Source of the DNA: Hetaerina americana
Lineage: Eukaryota > Arthropoda > Insecta > Odonata > Calopterygidae
Direction of reading: 5' to 3'
DNA length: 64,000 bases
NCBI GenBank assembly: GCA_022747635.1
Contig: JAKTNV010000009.1
Location: forward strand, 64,745,677-64,809,676
Both the position numbers and the translations under genes were made by a program. A model generated the notes under the pieces. That model was not told the DNA's origin. It ran no database searches and saw only the letters and a program-made list of their open reading frames with translations. Below, one piece after another: positions 1 to 10,900 of this stretch. How positions within the stretch are numbered: position 1 is the first letter of the stretch; every line of letters begins with the position of its first letter.

Positions 1-5
1 AATTA

Positions 6-107
6 AGCTCCGTCTTCATCGGAAGAAGCAGAAGTACTGACTACTGAAGTATTACGGAAGAAACAGAAATATTGAGTGCTTCTGTTTCTTCCGATGAAGA
101 CGGAGCT
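6..107. repeat. Near-perfect inverted repeat at window start
   Basis: Arms at 6-34 and 79-107 (29 nt) are reverse complements with one mismatch, and pairing continues weakly a few bases inward. The spacer also repeats the GGAAGAA-CAGAA motif in direct orientation (about 20-37 and 55-72). No coding potential is seen. It may be the end of a fold-back or Penelope-type element, since the next bases (about 137-175) resemble the right arm of the fold-back at 337-506. Confidence 0.8.
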
Positions 108-187
108 AAATTCCGCCTAAATTATCAAGAAATAACGTATGAGTGTTTTTTCCATGTGTTTTTATATTATTTTTTGCGGTCCAAGTT

Positions 188-213
188 TTTTATTCAACAC
201 TTTCGTGTTGAAT

Positions 214-217
<4 letters not shown>
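188..217. repeat. Short perfect hairpin beside (TA)n
   Basis: A 13-bp stem (188-200 with 205-217) closes a TTTC loop and runs straight into a (TA)n tract. Confidence 0.75.
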
Positions 218-253
<36 letters not shown>

Positions 254-303
254 CATATATATATATATACGAGGCTCGTATATATATATATATATATATA
301 TAA
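217..303. repeat. Interrupted (TA)n microsatellite
   Basis: Alternating TA runs are broken by ACATACATA and by a short GAGGCTC palindromic centre (about 270-279). A second TA-rich tract lies at about 506-563. Confidence 0.9.
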
Positions 304-336
304 ATTGTACGGAAAAACTCACACGAGCGGCACAAT

Positions 337-505
337 AATGGGCTGACACAATATAACACAAATAGAAAATAATAGCAACACTTAAAAGAACATACACACT
401 TGAAGAAGGCCTCTGAGAGGGCCGAAAGCTCGATCAATTTACCGTGTGAGTGTTCTTTTCAGTGTTACTATTATTTTGTATTTGTGTTATATTGTGTCAG
501 CCCAT

Positions 506-506
<1 letters not shown>
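337..506 (+). mobile_element. Fold-back, Penelope-like terminal structure
   Basis: Two 63-nt arms (337-399 and 444-506) are inverted copies with 5 mismatches. They enclose about 44 nt containing TTGAAGA, a GGCC/GGCC stem and GAAAGCTC. Terminal repeats of Penelope-like elements (PLEs) are known to carry hammerhead ribozymes with this layout, so I read this as a PLE terminus. No reverse transcriptase or GIY-YIG coding is attached. TA microsatellites bound it on both sides, so no target duplication can be defined. Assignment rests on the core motif and the comparison with 54642-55121. Confidence 0.6.
400..436 (+). ncRNA. Candidate hammerhead-like ribozyme core
   Basis: In order: UUGAAGA (400-406, one base off the CUGANGA consensus), stem II GGCC (408-411) with GGCC (420-423), GAA (424-426), the self-complementary AGCU (427-430) as a minimal stem III, then C431. 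Cleavage is predicted after C431. The 63-nt arms would extend stem I beyond an internal bulge. The C-to-U change at the first core position would probably weaken activity. Confidence 0.45.
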
Positions 507-536
<30 letters not shown>

Positions 537-564
537 ATATATGTATTTATATATATATAAACAA

Positions 565-2335
565 TAAATTGAGGCGGGTAACAAATAAAGCAAAAGAAGC
601 ATGGTGGAAGACGCAGTGCGAGGATATGGAAAGTCTGCAGAGGAAGGGTGAAATCAGTGCGCTGTACAGCAAAGTTAAATCTTTATCGGGAAGTAAGAAA
701 GGGAGATCAACGACAGCAGTTAGAGATAAGGCGAGTAAGGTAATAGTTGACGCGGGAAAGATCCAAGAGAGATGGAAGGAATATATAGAAGAACTGTATA
801 GTAAAGAGCTTAGACCAAAAAATCTAGACATAGAAAAGGAACATGACGTAGAGGAAGATAGCCTAGGTCCAGGCATACTAGACAATGAGATAGAAAGGGC
901 ATTAAGGGAGATGAAACTAAATAAGGCCGTGGGGGTGGATAACATTCCCGGGGAACTTTTAAAAGGCTTAAAAAATGTGGGAGGAAGAGGCTATATGGGC
1001 TGATTCGTAGCATTTATGAGGAAGGAATCTGGCCGGAAGACTTTGTGAGAACAGTTTTAGTTCCTATTCCGAAAAAGGTAGAGGCTACATCATGTGAGGA
1101 CTATAGGACAATAAGTTTGATATCCCACGCAGCTAAAGTTGTTCTCAGGATCATAAACAAAAGGATAGAGAGTAGGGCAAATGATTACTTAGGATGTGAT
1201 CAGTTTGGGTTTAGGAAGGGGAGAGGTACGCGTGATACCATTGCAGTAATGAGATTATTAATCGAGAGGAATATAGAACACAACCAGGAGGTATTTGCCT
1301 GTTTCATAGATTTCGAAAAAGCGTTTGATAGAGTGAATTGGGAACAACTAATGAGTATATTGCAGAAAATAGGAATAGATTGGAGGGAAAGGAGGCTAAT
1401 CCGCAACCTGTACATGTCTCAGACTGCTCAGGTAAGAGTGGGGAACGGGGAGTCCGGTTGGGCAGTGTTAGGAAGAGGTGTAAGGCAGGGTTGCCCATTA
1501 TCACCGTTGCCGTTCAACCTGTATGCAGAGGAAATGATTAAAGAGGCATGGGAAGAACTGGAGGTAGGAATGAAAGTGGGCGGGGAATTCGTAAAATCAG
1601 TTAGATTTGTTGATGACCAAGCTTTGGTTTGTCAGTCAGCCAAGGGGCTGCAAGCATTGCTTAGTGAATTGGAAATTCATTGCGAGAGGTATGGGATGAG
1701 AATCAATATTAATAAAACAAAGGTTATGCGATTTTCTAGAAAGAAAAAGGCTAAGCTTAATATTAAAATAGGAGAGCAAAAACTAGAGCAGGTAGAACAG
1801 TTTACGTATCTCGGCAGTGTTTTGGACCAACACGGTCAAAGTAGTTGGGACGTAAGGAGAAGAATTGCGCTAGGCAAAGAGGCTTTCACAAGGAGGAGGG
1901 AGTTAATGACGGGGACGTTGAGTAAGGATGTTAAGAAAAGACTCGTCAAAACTTTGATATGGAGCGTAGCTATGCACCGCGCGGAAACGTGGTCATTGAA
2001 GCAGGAGGATAGACGTAGACTGGAGGCTTTTGAAATGTGGGTGTGGAGAAGAATGGAGAAGGCAAATGGACAGAGAAGAAAACAAACGAAGAAGTACTTG
2101 GTATGGTGGGCGAAGAGAGGGGTTTGTTGGGAGGAGTCCTTTGGAGGCAGGAAGAGTGGCTGAAGGGGGTATTGACCGGCAGCGGGATGTTGAAGACTGT
2201 GATAGAGGGGAGAATGTTGGGAAAAGGAGGAAAGGGAAGGAACAGGGTAGGGATGTTGGACGGGATGAATGGAGGAAGAAAGTACTCAGAGATGAAGAGG
2301 GACCTGATGTAGAGTAGGATGTTGTGTTTTGCTAG
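565..2335 (+). mobile_element. LINE family A (RTE/L2-like), 5'-truncated
   Basis: The reverse transcriptase half and C-terminus of a non-LTR retrotransposon begin inside RT-flanking sequence, directly after a TA-rich tract. The endonuclease end is missing. The reading frame crosses from 565 to about 2310 through at least two frame changes. A LINE C-terminal fragment of similar type is at 39590-39945. The 3' boundary is marked by an oppositely oriented family C fragment starting near 2340. Confidence 0.85.
575..2312 (+). pseudogene. Broken LINE A reverse transcriptase
   Basis: The product would be the RNA-dependent DNA polymerase of a LINE. Visible pieces in order: a linker ending KAVGVDNIPGELLK (to about 962); a frame change and stop near 1000; then the RT palm from 1045 with CEDYRTISLISHAAKVV, DQFGFRKGRGTRDTIA, CFIDFEKAFDRVNW, GVRQGCPLSP and RFVDDQALV; then FTYLGSVLD and the C-terminal EAFEMWVWRRMEK. 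The active-site box reads FVDD, where related elements usually have FADD. A second frame change near 2060 shifts the tail to the frame of WTEKKTNEEVLGMVGEERG, ending at 2312. At least two frameshifts make it non-functional. The clade call (RTE versus L2) is by motif impression only. Confidence 0.85.
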
Positions 2336-2339
2336 GGGC

Positions 2340-2690
2340 CACAAATTATTTAATACATATATATCCTCGTATAACCATGCGCAGTCCCTACCTTGTAGGC
2401 TAATACTTATTGTGTCGAACTGACTCCTGGGGGATGTCAATTACAAGCATTCCGGTATCTTATTTTTCTTGGAAAAAACGGTATTTTAAACCGGTCAGTC
2501 CTGCAGTCTATCTTTCTACTCTTATATTCGTGATCCCTCCGCCCGCAATACGTTGGGGTTAGTATTATGTTCTTGATGTCATCGGAAAAGAACCCATTTC
2601 TTTAAATGTTATTAATAAGTTTAATCTGTATTTCAAACGCCGCTGTGTACATATTATTTTGTAGATATTCTCTCAGAAATAATATAAAAA
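2340..2690 (-). mobile_element. LINE family C, 3' fragment on minus strand
   Basis: The reverse complement aligns closely with the C-terminus and 3' flank of the LINE at 51338-53218. Shared blocks include the codons around YYGRKDHEYK, CKTDRFKW and the flank CAGGAGTCAGTTC, AATAAGTATTAGC and ACTGCGCATGGTTATACGAG. The copy is about 350 bp and lies tail-to-tail with LINE A. Confidence 0.8.
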
Positions 2691-4829
2691 ATGAAAATAG
2701 TTAATCAGTTATTCTATGATATCAATTAGGACAAAGACTCTCCCCATCTGATGGATTTCATCTACCGTGGAGCACCTGTTTCTTTTAACCATGCCTTACC
2801 GGAGAAAGTATGGCTCCCATCAATGTGCACATATCCTTCCATGAGTTATTAACCGCCTGGTGACGCCGCGTTCGCGCGTCAAACGTGAGATTTTCGAATA
2901 CCTTACACGCATCGAGTAGCATCTGACGAGTGGGACTAACTGGGGCAAGGAGGGAAAAAAAGGCCCAAAGTTCGAGAGGTGAGTTTGAAGAGGGGAGGAA
3001 GATAGGCGTGCTCACTCGTATGCGTCAGCCCCGAACCTTTGGCCTCTCTCATCTGGGCCCTCATCATTAGCACCAAGAGCAGCACATGCACCCTTTTTCC
3101 TCACCCCTAAACCCCCACCGCCAGCCCCATCTCGAGGGCAGGGGGGTTGGGGTTGGCTCCGTGGAAGGACGCGATTCGTGCCGAGGGGATGGATGAGGTG
3201 CTCTCGGAAGCATGAGAAAGGAGAAGAGGGGTGGGCACACAGGGGGTGTGTGGGGGGGAGGCGCACTCACGGGCTCTCTCGTACGGGGGACTTGGCGCAG
3301 GAGTTCGTGTCGAGGCATATTACTGGGAGCCGAAGGTGTCTGGAGGGCGGGGGACGCGAAGGAAGGCACTGGCGGCGGGCCGCGGAGTCGCGCCCATAGT
3401 GAGACCCTTCCCCTGGCCTAGCGGTCCCGAGGCCTCGATGGCTGTGTTCAGAACGAAGGGAAAGATCGCACGCCCCCACCACAAATGTCAAAGGTTGCTG
3501 GGAGCGAATGAAAAGAGAGATAGTGAAAACACCAAGATAAAACGTTAAATCTTCCGGGAAAGCGTATCGTCAAGACAATGTTACGCCAGCCGCCATTGCG
3601 ATCTCTACTGCAAAAAGACGTTCGGGACTCGTTTTATTTCTTTCAAGGCGCCAGTTCTGTTTCCTGACTTTTAGTTCTTCAGGCTTTTGAATTTGTTTGC
3701 CGGTGGATCATTTCTTTCTCCGTAGAGGAATAAAATCGATGCCCCAATTTTTTCCTCTCTCCACTCAAATCTTATTTTTAGCGCCAATTTAAAATAATTG
3801 TTTACACGTCACTTTTGAGAAACAAGGTAAAAGGATATGTCACTCTACTTCTCGTCCGGGTCTCTTAAAACGTATTTTCCGAATCGCACTTCACGACCAG
3901 AACAAGTTCTTCGGGAGGAAGCAATTAGATGAGCTCTTTCTCCTTAAATCTTTTTTTCAATAGAATCGATCATTTTACCAAACAGAGGAAAAAGTATACG
4001 AATAAATTTAATTTTCGCGTGGATAACCTCGACATGCGAACGAAAAGTTCACGTGCAATGGCCAATTTAAAAACAATTCGAGGATCTAATGGCTGCCCGC
4101 GCCTCTGAAGCATGCAATCAATACCACTGGGAGTTGATGCAACGACCCGTGTCATTCCCACTGCTGGAATCAAACCTGGAGCTCCGTTCCTGGAATGCCA
4201 CTCTGCACTTTCTGTGATTCCACTTGAATGACACCAATCTCCTCGAGTGAATTTTCCGTCGATTGACATTCCTTTAGAAAACAAGAAATCACAGGGGACC
4301 GTATCGGGAGGGAAGGGTTCAGGGTACCACAGTCCGTGCATTGATTCTGAGAGTTATTACGAGTAAATATCCCCAATCACGAGTAGATGATACACAGTAC
4401 TCGCACCGATTCTCAATTTCGTGAAATTATTTTCCTATCACGCTAACAGGCACAGAAGTATAAAAATACGAGATCGGTTAGGTATAGTCTTTCACTCGCC
4501 TTGTGTATCATTGGGAGAGTGAAAATAACACTTGGACTCAATTTTCGTGTGCCAGAAATCAATTCACACTTGTATCAAAATATGCTTACCATAAATACGA
4601 ATGTTGGAAATGACATAAATGCATTGGGTTGGATAATGACCAAATACGTACGTATGAGTTGGTGAAACCAGAGTTGCCCTCCCTGAAGTACGAGCCCTCG
4701 TAGATCCTTGCAGCATTGGAGCAGGGAGCTTTGTACCTGTATATCCGTGTCGATTTTGATATTTAAGAAGATTCATCGGTGCACCCTGATGGATCACTGC
4801 CATTTCGTTTTCTGCAAAAAAAAGCTGTC
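2691..4829. other. No gene recognised; GC-rich core 2,990-3,460
   Basis: I see no protein homology, repeat end or tRNA. The stretch 2,990-3,460 is strikingly GC-rich for this window, with G-runs near 3,140 and 3,240. It could be an unmethylated promoter or exon of a host gene, but I find no splice-bounded reading frame to support that. The several overlapping short ORFs there reflect low stop density in GC-rich DNA. Confidence 0.5.
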
Positions 4830-5093
4830 CCAAAAAAATAGCAGACAGAGCCTATTAAATTCTCATGTCTTGGGGCCAAAACCTATTCCGCGTGCATCAC
4901 TTCCCGTGGCATCCCTGTTTCTCCTGCAGTGGGGTTACTTCGAGAGAATCTGGAAACGCGCACCTCAGGGTACGCCCACGATGCCACAAATGTTGAATGG
5001 TACGTCGAAGATACGCCGTCAGTAGTTCGCCGAACACACCCCGCCACATGCCCTTGCGATAGCTTGAGGGGTATCGTGCAGATGTAAATGTAA
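4830..5093 (+). mobile_element. LINE family C-type 3' terminus
   Basis: It ends with the same GC hairpin as other copies (CCCCGCCACATGCCC ... TTGAGGGGTAT, 5039-5074) followed by GATGTAAATGTAAAT. Similar ends occur at 22641-22690, 23580-23634 and 53167-53218. The 5' limit is approximate. Confidence 0.65.
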
Positions 5094-5254
5094 ATTTAGG
5101 TCATCGGGAGGACTTGATCTCCATTCGTTCCGCTGAAAAATTCGAATTCGTCGGCAGAAATTCTGGAGACTTTTGAAGCCTTCACAAATCTAGTTACACC
5201 TATAACGTTTGTATCATTTCCAGGCTTAAATATTTCTTTCGCCACGCTATTAAA

Positions 5255-7889
5255 ACAAACAGCAAAAATTTATGAAGGCATGTCAGGTCTGCCTTTGCTC
5301 AGTAATCGCAGAAGGCCACTTAAGATTACTGTATATTGACATCATGAAGAAAACGCACAATAGCACCTATCTCAGTGACTTACTATTTAGTTGTAACCTA
5401 CTCCTCATTCCCTACCAGCCCACCCATAATCTTGTGAATAGCAGTACCCTCCTAGACCTCTTTATTGTCGACGACATGTCCAAGGTTGAAGAGTATGGAC
5501 AGCTCCCTGTCTCTTTTTTGTCTGAACACGACCTAGTTTTCATTAAATATAGATTTAAACTGCAAACTTATAAACCTAATTATATGTGTTTTCGTGATTT
5601 CAAGAATTTTGATTTGTCCAAATTTGCTGCAGACTCACTTGAAACTAATCTAAGTGAACTTTTCAAAACCCATCTGGTGGATAAAAAAATTAATATCTTC
5701 AATACAATACTCATGCAACTCTTTGATACACATGCGCCAAAAAAAGTTATTCAGCCAAAACGTCATCCAGCTCCATGGTTAACCTCCGAAATTAGGAACC
5801 TCATGGCCGTTAGGGATCGTCTTCGCCGTAATTTCAGAAGAACTCAACTCCCGAACCTTCAAGAACAATAGAAAGTGGCTCGCAATCATGTGCAGCACCG
5901 AATCCGTACCGCTAAACAAAAATACTATGTTTCGTGCTTTTCCGATAAATGGGACATAAAGTCCACTTGGCAGGAGCTGAGGCGCCTCGGACTTGGAAAG
6001 CCTAGACGTCCCCCATTCAAAATGAAATTCCCCTTGGATGATTTAAATAGCTACTTTCTCACGTCTGCTTTCAAGGATGAAAATAATGTCGAGGATGGTA
6101 ACCATTCTACTCAAACCCAAAATAATCTCACTTCATTAGATCATGCATTATTCTCTGACTTTGACGATGGAAGGCTTTATTTCCCCCACTATACACCCGA
6201 AATGCTGATAACACAAGTGAAAAGTTTAAAATCAAATTCAACAGGTGTCGATGGAATCAGTGCAAGAATGCTAAACGTTATTCTCCCAGTAGTAATGCCT
6301 ATGATACTAAACATCTATAACTGTTCACTCAATTACTCTATATTCCCTACCCTGTGGAAATCTGCCCTAGTTCGACCAATAATGAAAATAACAACTCCGA
6401 AAGAAATGTCTGACTACCGACCTATTGCACTTCTTTGCTCTATTTCCAAACCTCTCGAGCGAATCGTTCATACGGTTACAGTGGAGCATCTTACGCGGCA
6501 CAATTTCTTCGATGAGTATCAGTCGGGCTTTCGTAAGCCCTATAGCACTCAGTCGGCTTTGATAAAGGTAACTGATGATATACGCAGATCCATAGACGCA
6601 AAAAAGGTAACAGTTTTAGTCCAATTCGATTTGAGCAAGGCTTTTGATTCAGTAGACCACGGCATACTACTGGAACGTATGAGCAAACTCAAGTTCTGTT
6701 TTCTGTATCTGTTTTCCAACCTGTCCTATGCGGAGTTCCACAGGGGTCAATTCTCGGGCCTTTATTATTTACTATTTTTATAAAAGAACTAGCTACCATA
6801 ATAACTCATTGTAAACATCACTTTTATGCTGACGATCTACAGATATATCTTGAGTCCTACCCCTCTGAATTTAACCATGCCATTGACTTGGTCAACAAAG
6901 ATATCCAACTCATCTGTGAATGGCTGACTGAAAATCGGCTAAATCTAAATCCCAAAAAGACCAAGTCGATAATCTTTGGAAGCACCGCCAATGTACATAT
7001 GCTGCTCGCAAGTGATCTACCTAAAATAAGTGTTTTAAATATTCAAATTGACTACTCAAATACAGTGAAAAGTATTGAAAAGCTTAGGAGTTTATCTAAG
7101 CAGCACCTTAACCTGGCGCGAGCAAGTAAATGCCATTTCTAATAAAGTTCACAAAACTCTTTACACAATGAAGCATTTCAGACACCTAATCCCTATAACG
7201 TTACGCCAGAAGCTTGTTCAAACTTTAGTATTACCACATCTCGACTATTGCTCAGTTGTCTACGCTGATGTGAATAAGGAGCTAAGTACCAAATTACAAA
7301 GGCTCCAAAATTCTTGTCTACGATTCATCTTTAATATGCGTTTTAATGAACGTGTAACTCCTTACTATAAAATGTTGAATTGGTTAAAACTCGATCAGAG
7401 GAGAATGCTTCAAAAGGCCTCACAATTATTTAAAGTTCTGAATTCAAAAACCCCCTCATATTTATATGAAAATTTTATATTCAATTCACTTACGACAAAG
7501 AGATCAACCCGCATTACAAAAACATTCCATCTTCCCAAATACCGCACGGCTATATATGAAAAGTCATTCAGTATTTCATCCTGTAATCTATGGAACTCTT
7601 TGCCTAATAATGTAAAATTATCCAGCAACACATCCCAATTCAACAGGAAAATGTTTGAATATCTGTCTACCACACTACCAAAATGACCTTATTACTGTTC
7701 TATCAGGCTAAATATTTAACTATTGTTCTTTGTATTTGTATGTATGTATTGTACTATATGTTTCGTTCAACTGATGTTAAATTATGTCTTGTTTCACTAG
7801 TTTAGAACCAGTTTCACTCCATAGGTTTCAAAACCTAATGTAACCTGTATTCTGCTCCAAGGGACTTTGCTCACAGAGCAATAAAAATT

Positions 7890-7893
<4 letters not shown>
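5255..7893 (+). mobile_element. LINE family B (Jockey/CR1-type), longest LINE copy here
   Basis: This 2.6-kb non-LTR retrotransposon includes the end of an endonuclease domain, a reverse transcriptase and the C-terminal region, then a 3' UTR with AATAAA (about 7880) immediately before a (TA)n tract. The 5' end lies within the endonuclease domain, so it is 5'-truncated. No target duplication could be identified because the 3' edge is a microsatellite. Confidence 0.88.
5272..7686 (+). pseudogene. LINE B endonuclease-RT polyprotein, broken
   Basis: The first frame runs 5272-6783 with a single in-frame TAG at 5869-5871 (CAA TAG AAA). It covers the endonuclease tail (LSEHDLVFIKYRF, LLDLFIVDD) and the RT palm (STGVDGISARML, SDYRPIALLCSISKPLERIV, FDEYQSGFRKPYSTQSALIK, FDLSKAFDSVDHGILL). 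About 35 residues are then missing, and the reading resumes two bases out of frame with CGVPQGSILGPLLF and HFYADD, whose catalytic YADD codons are 6825-6836. A last frame (about 7075-7686) gives SLGVYLSSTLTW, VLPHLDYCSVVYADVN and the tail ending STTLPK. The active site is intact but the frame is not, so the copy is dead. Confidence 0.88.

Positions 7894-7967
<74 letters not shown>
7892..7967. repeat. (TA)n microsatellite at LINE 3' end
   Basis: An uninterrupted TA dinucleotide run of about 75 bp begins a few bases after AATAAA of LINE B. It is either the element's own tail or the target it inserted into. Confidence 0.95.
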
Positions 7968-7969
<2 letters not shown>

Positions 7970-10900
7970 CAAGTACCATACGCGCCAGCACCAAACTATC
8001 TAGTAATACTTAGCGGCGAAAGTAGTGTGCATACACTACTCAGTATGAGCTCGTTAGGTTAAGTATTACCGAGAAAAAATACTTTGATGCCTTACTTTTT
8101 GGTAGCAGGAATATTTGTACGAGCTAAGGAATAATTTCACAAGATATGATATGCATCTTAAACATGAACTTATTAAAATATGCGCAATTTATCCGACTTT
8201 TCATATTTTCTTATGGACGTCAAAATGTAGAACATGTTTATAATGTAAGTAATGCATTTTGGAACTTTTTGAAATCAGTCACAATTTTACGTAAAACTAT
8301 TAATGTAAATATTGCCCTTATCTGGTTGATGGTAAGTTATGGAAAAATATGTTAACATGAATCGAACATGGCCACATTTAGTCAATAGAACTTGGTAAAA
8401 CCCGCAATTGGGCTTAACAGGTTCTGAGCGTGATGTGATGCCAATTTCTCATGCGTCGCACTGGAAACCAAATGTTTCCCTTAGACACGCTATTCTTTAA
8501 TCTCTCAGTTATCAACATAAATTCAAATATATTACTAAGCGTGTGATGACACGTATGGAATAATGGATTGTCTAATAATAATTAATAAAGTGACATTCGA
8601 CATACCTAAGAGCCTATCCTACATCACGAATATGTTAGAAGGAAGATATACGCGACAAATATGTGGGAGATGTGGCAAATACATTAAAAGTAAGAGGAGA
8701 TGCACGATGGGAGCATAGAAGTTATTCCTTAGTCCTTTTTCTCCTTCAAAAGTCATTCTTTTGGGCTGACTGTGAGTAGGATGTTTTCCGTTCGTCTAAA
8801 CAAGGAAGTGTATCCAGTCATTGACGGTGAAGGAAAGTTGTGCGCGACCTTCGGTGAGCTCAGAGAAGCAGCGAGAGGAATTCAGAGAAAAACTTGGGGT
8901 AAATACAGGAATAGAAGACCTTTTTAACTGTGCATGAAAGGACTATTTCTTTGACAACAAGAAGCGCCTCATATTTTCCTCCTAGCCCAAGGAGGAAACA
9001 ATGGAAAGTACAAGCCTGGCGACCCCGCAATTCCTCATTCTATTTTATATCCCTTTCCTACGGGTCTTATTATGAATATGTTTGATAAATATATCAATCT
9101 AATTTATATTTTTACATTGACTTACTATTATATTGATTTATCAGAATTTAGATAATACTCAAAAGCACAATTCAAATAAAAATAAGACAATTTTGGCCAA
9201 ATTTCACGCCGAATAGTCCTTGGAAAGGTTAAAGTATAGAGCAGAGATGCAATGACTTGGTGTATTTGAACTAAGATAGGGATTTAATGGAAGGAGGGGC
9301 TAACCTATGAAAAAGATGTAGAAGAGAAATATGGAAAAACTATTCAAAACTTTGCCAAGATGAATAGACTATTTTGGGCGTTATCTCGCCAGATATAACC
9401 GTCTCCTGGAAACCTTAATTGGAGGAAGAGTAGGTAGGAAGAACTGCGATGTCCACGAATCGAATTTGACAATAACACGGGGTAGGGCAGATTAATATGT
9501 TACGAGTACAAGAATTGAATACGGCAATAACACAGGGTACGACAGACGAAAATGTTACGAGTACAGACATGAGTACAAGTTACAAGCACCAGTGTGCATA
9601 CAAAGATGCTCAGTGAGAAGAATTTTGAATGTTGTGCGCCAGCAAACCGATCTCTAGGTTTGGTAATACTGACAATTTCATTTACTCTATATCCAACAAT
9701 ACATCTGCTTAAGCGAACTGCGATATTGTGTAACGCGACTTGTTCTTGTCACATTGGTAATATCCAACATTCTACATCAATGAAAATAAAATATACCAGC
9801 CCTGGTTTGTGTGCTGCCGGGGAGATCCTGCTAATGAACGAAACGAACTCGAACGCATAGCAAGCAGAAGTCAGAGTGGGAAGGTAGGAAGGTAGCTGGG
9901 GAGGGAAACTCTTCAGAGCAAATATTGCAAGGAGAAAAGCTGTGGCAGTTGGAAAAGGGACACATATTGGAAGGGTAGAGATTTCCCTGAGAGGGTTCGC
10001 CGAATAAAAGAGGGAAATAAGGCAGAAGGAAAACCGTGGCGAGGGCATGTCATGGAAATCTCCTTCCCACTGTCGCCCTGTCATCGATCAGTTCTCATCT
10101 TTGCCTTCCAAACTCCCATTCTCTCTCCCCCTGCTGAACGACACGGTTCATCTTCAAAATGAAAGAAGGACGAAAAAGAACAAGATGTGAAGCCATGTGT
10201 CTCTTAACGTGAATAAGTCCTTCTTATCTACTCACTCTGCTCCTTGGTCCTTCTTAACTAAAACCCACCCCAATTTAACGACGAAGCCCTTCTGAGACGG
10301 ACTGAAAAGGAGGGTCTGGAGAATATATGTTCGTATTGATATCAATACGCTGTATGCTATTACCATTATTACCGATACCCAAAAAATACATATCGAAGTG
10401 TGTATACAACATAGTACAGACTTTACTCAAAAGTAATAATTCCATTTTGGTATGCCTTCAAATTTTATGAGCATAGTACATCACCGAAATTTCCCATCAA
10501 TACCATTGAAATACTATTAGGATGAACCAAATTTCACAACAACTCAGTGGAATTATCTGAACTTAGCCGTTTCAAATCGAAATTTGAGATTTACCTGAAG
10601 TTTAACGTTCCAATCAAGTCCGGAAGTCTGAATTTGTGTCTATGAGCGGGCTGAATATTTTATTAAACCATCGCATAATATGAATGGCTAAATATCGTCT
10701 ATTTAATAGCGATGCTTCCACCGGGATAGCGATGTGTAATTATTGCGTTCGATAAGGTCTTCTAGTGGTAACTGTTCCTCTTCCCTAGTAACGTGAATGA
10801 ATTCCCTAGAAGTGGTGGGACTGTTCTTGTTCCCTAGAAACGGAGCCGAAAAGAAAAGGTGATGGCTGCCTTGGAGTTGGCGGAAAAGGACATCTGCGTA

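Noticed and set aside
162..437. 91-codon minus-strand ORF rich in Ile-Tyr
   Set aside because: It is a translation of the (TA)n microsatellite.
3012..3548. Overlapping ORFs of 70-105 codons on both strands
   Set aside because: They overlap in several frames within GC-rich DNA and have no recognisable motif.
8640..8720. Direct repeats suggestive of a CRISPR-like array
   Set aside because: No regular unit or spacing was found here or elsewhere, and the DNA is eukaryotic.
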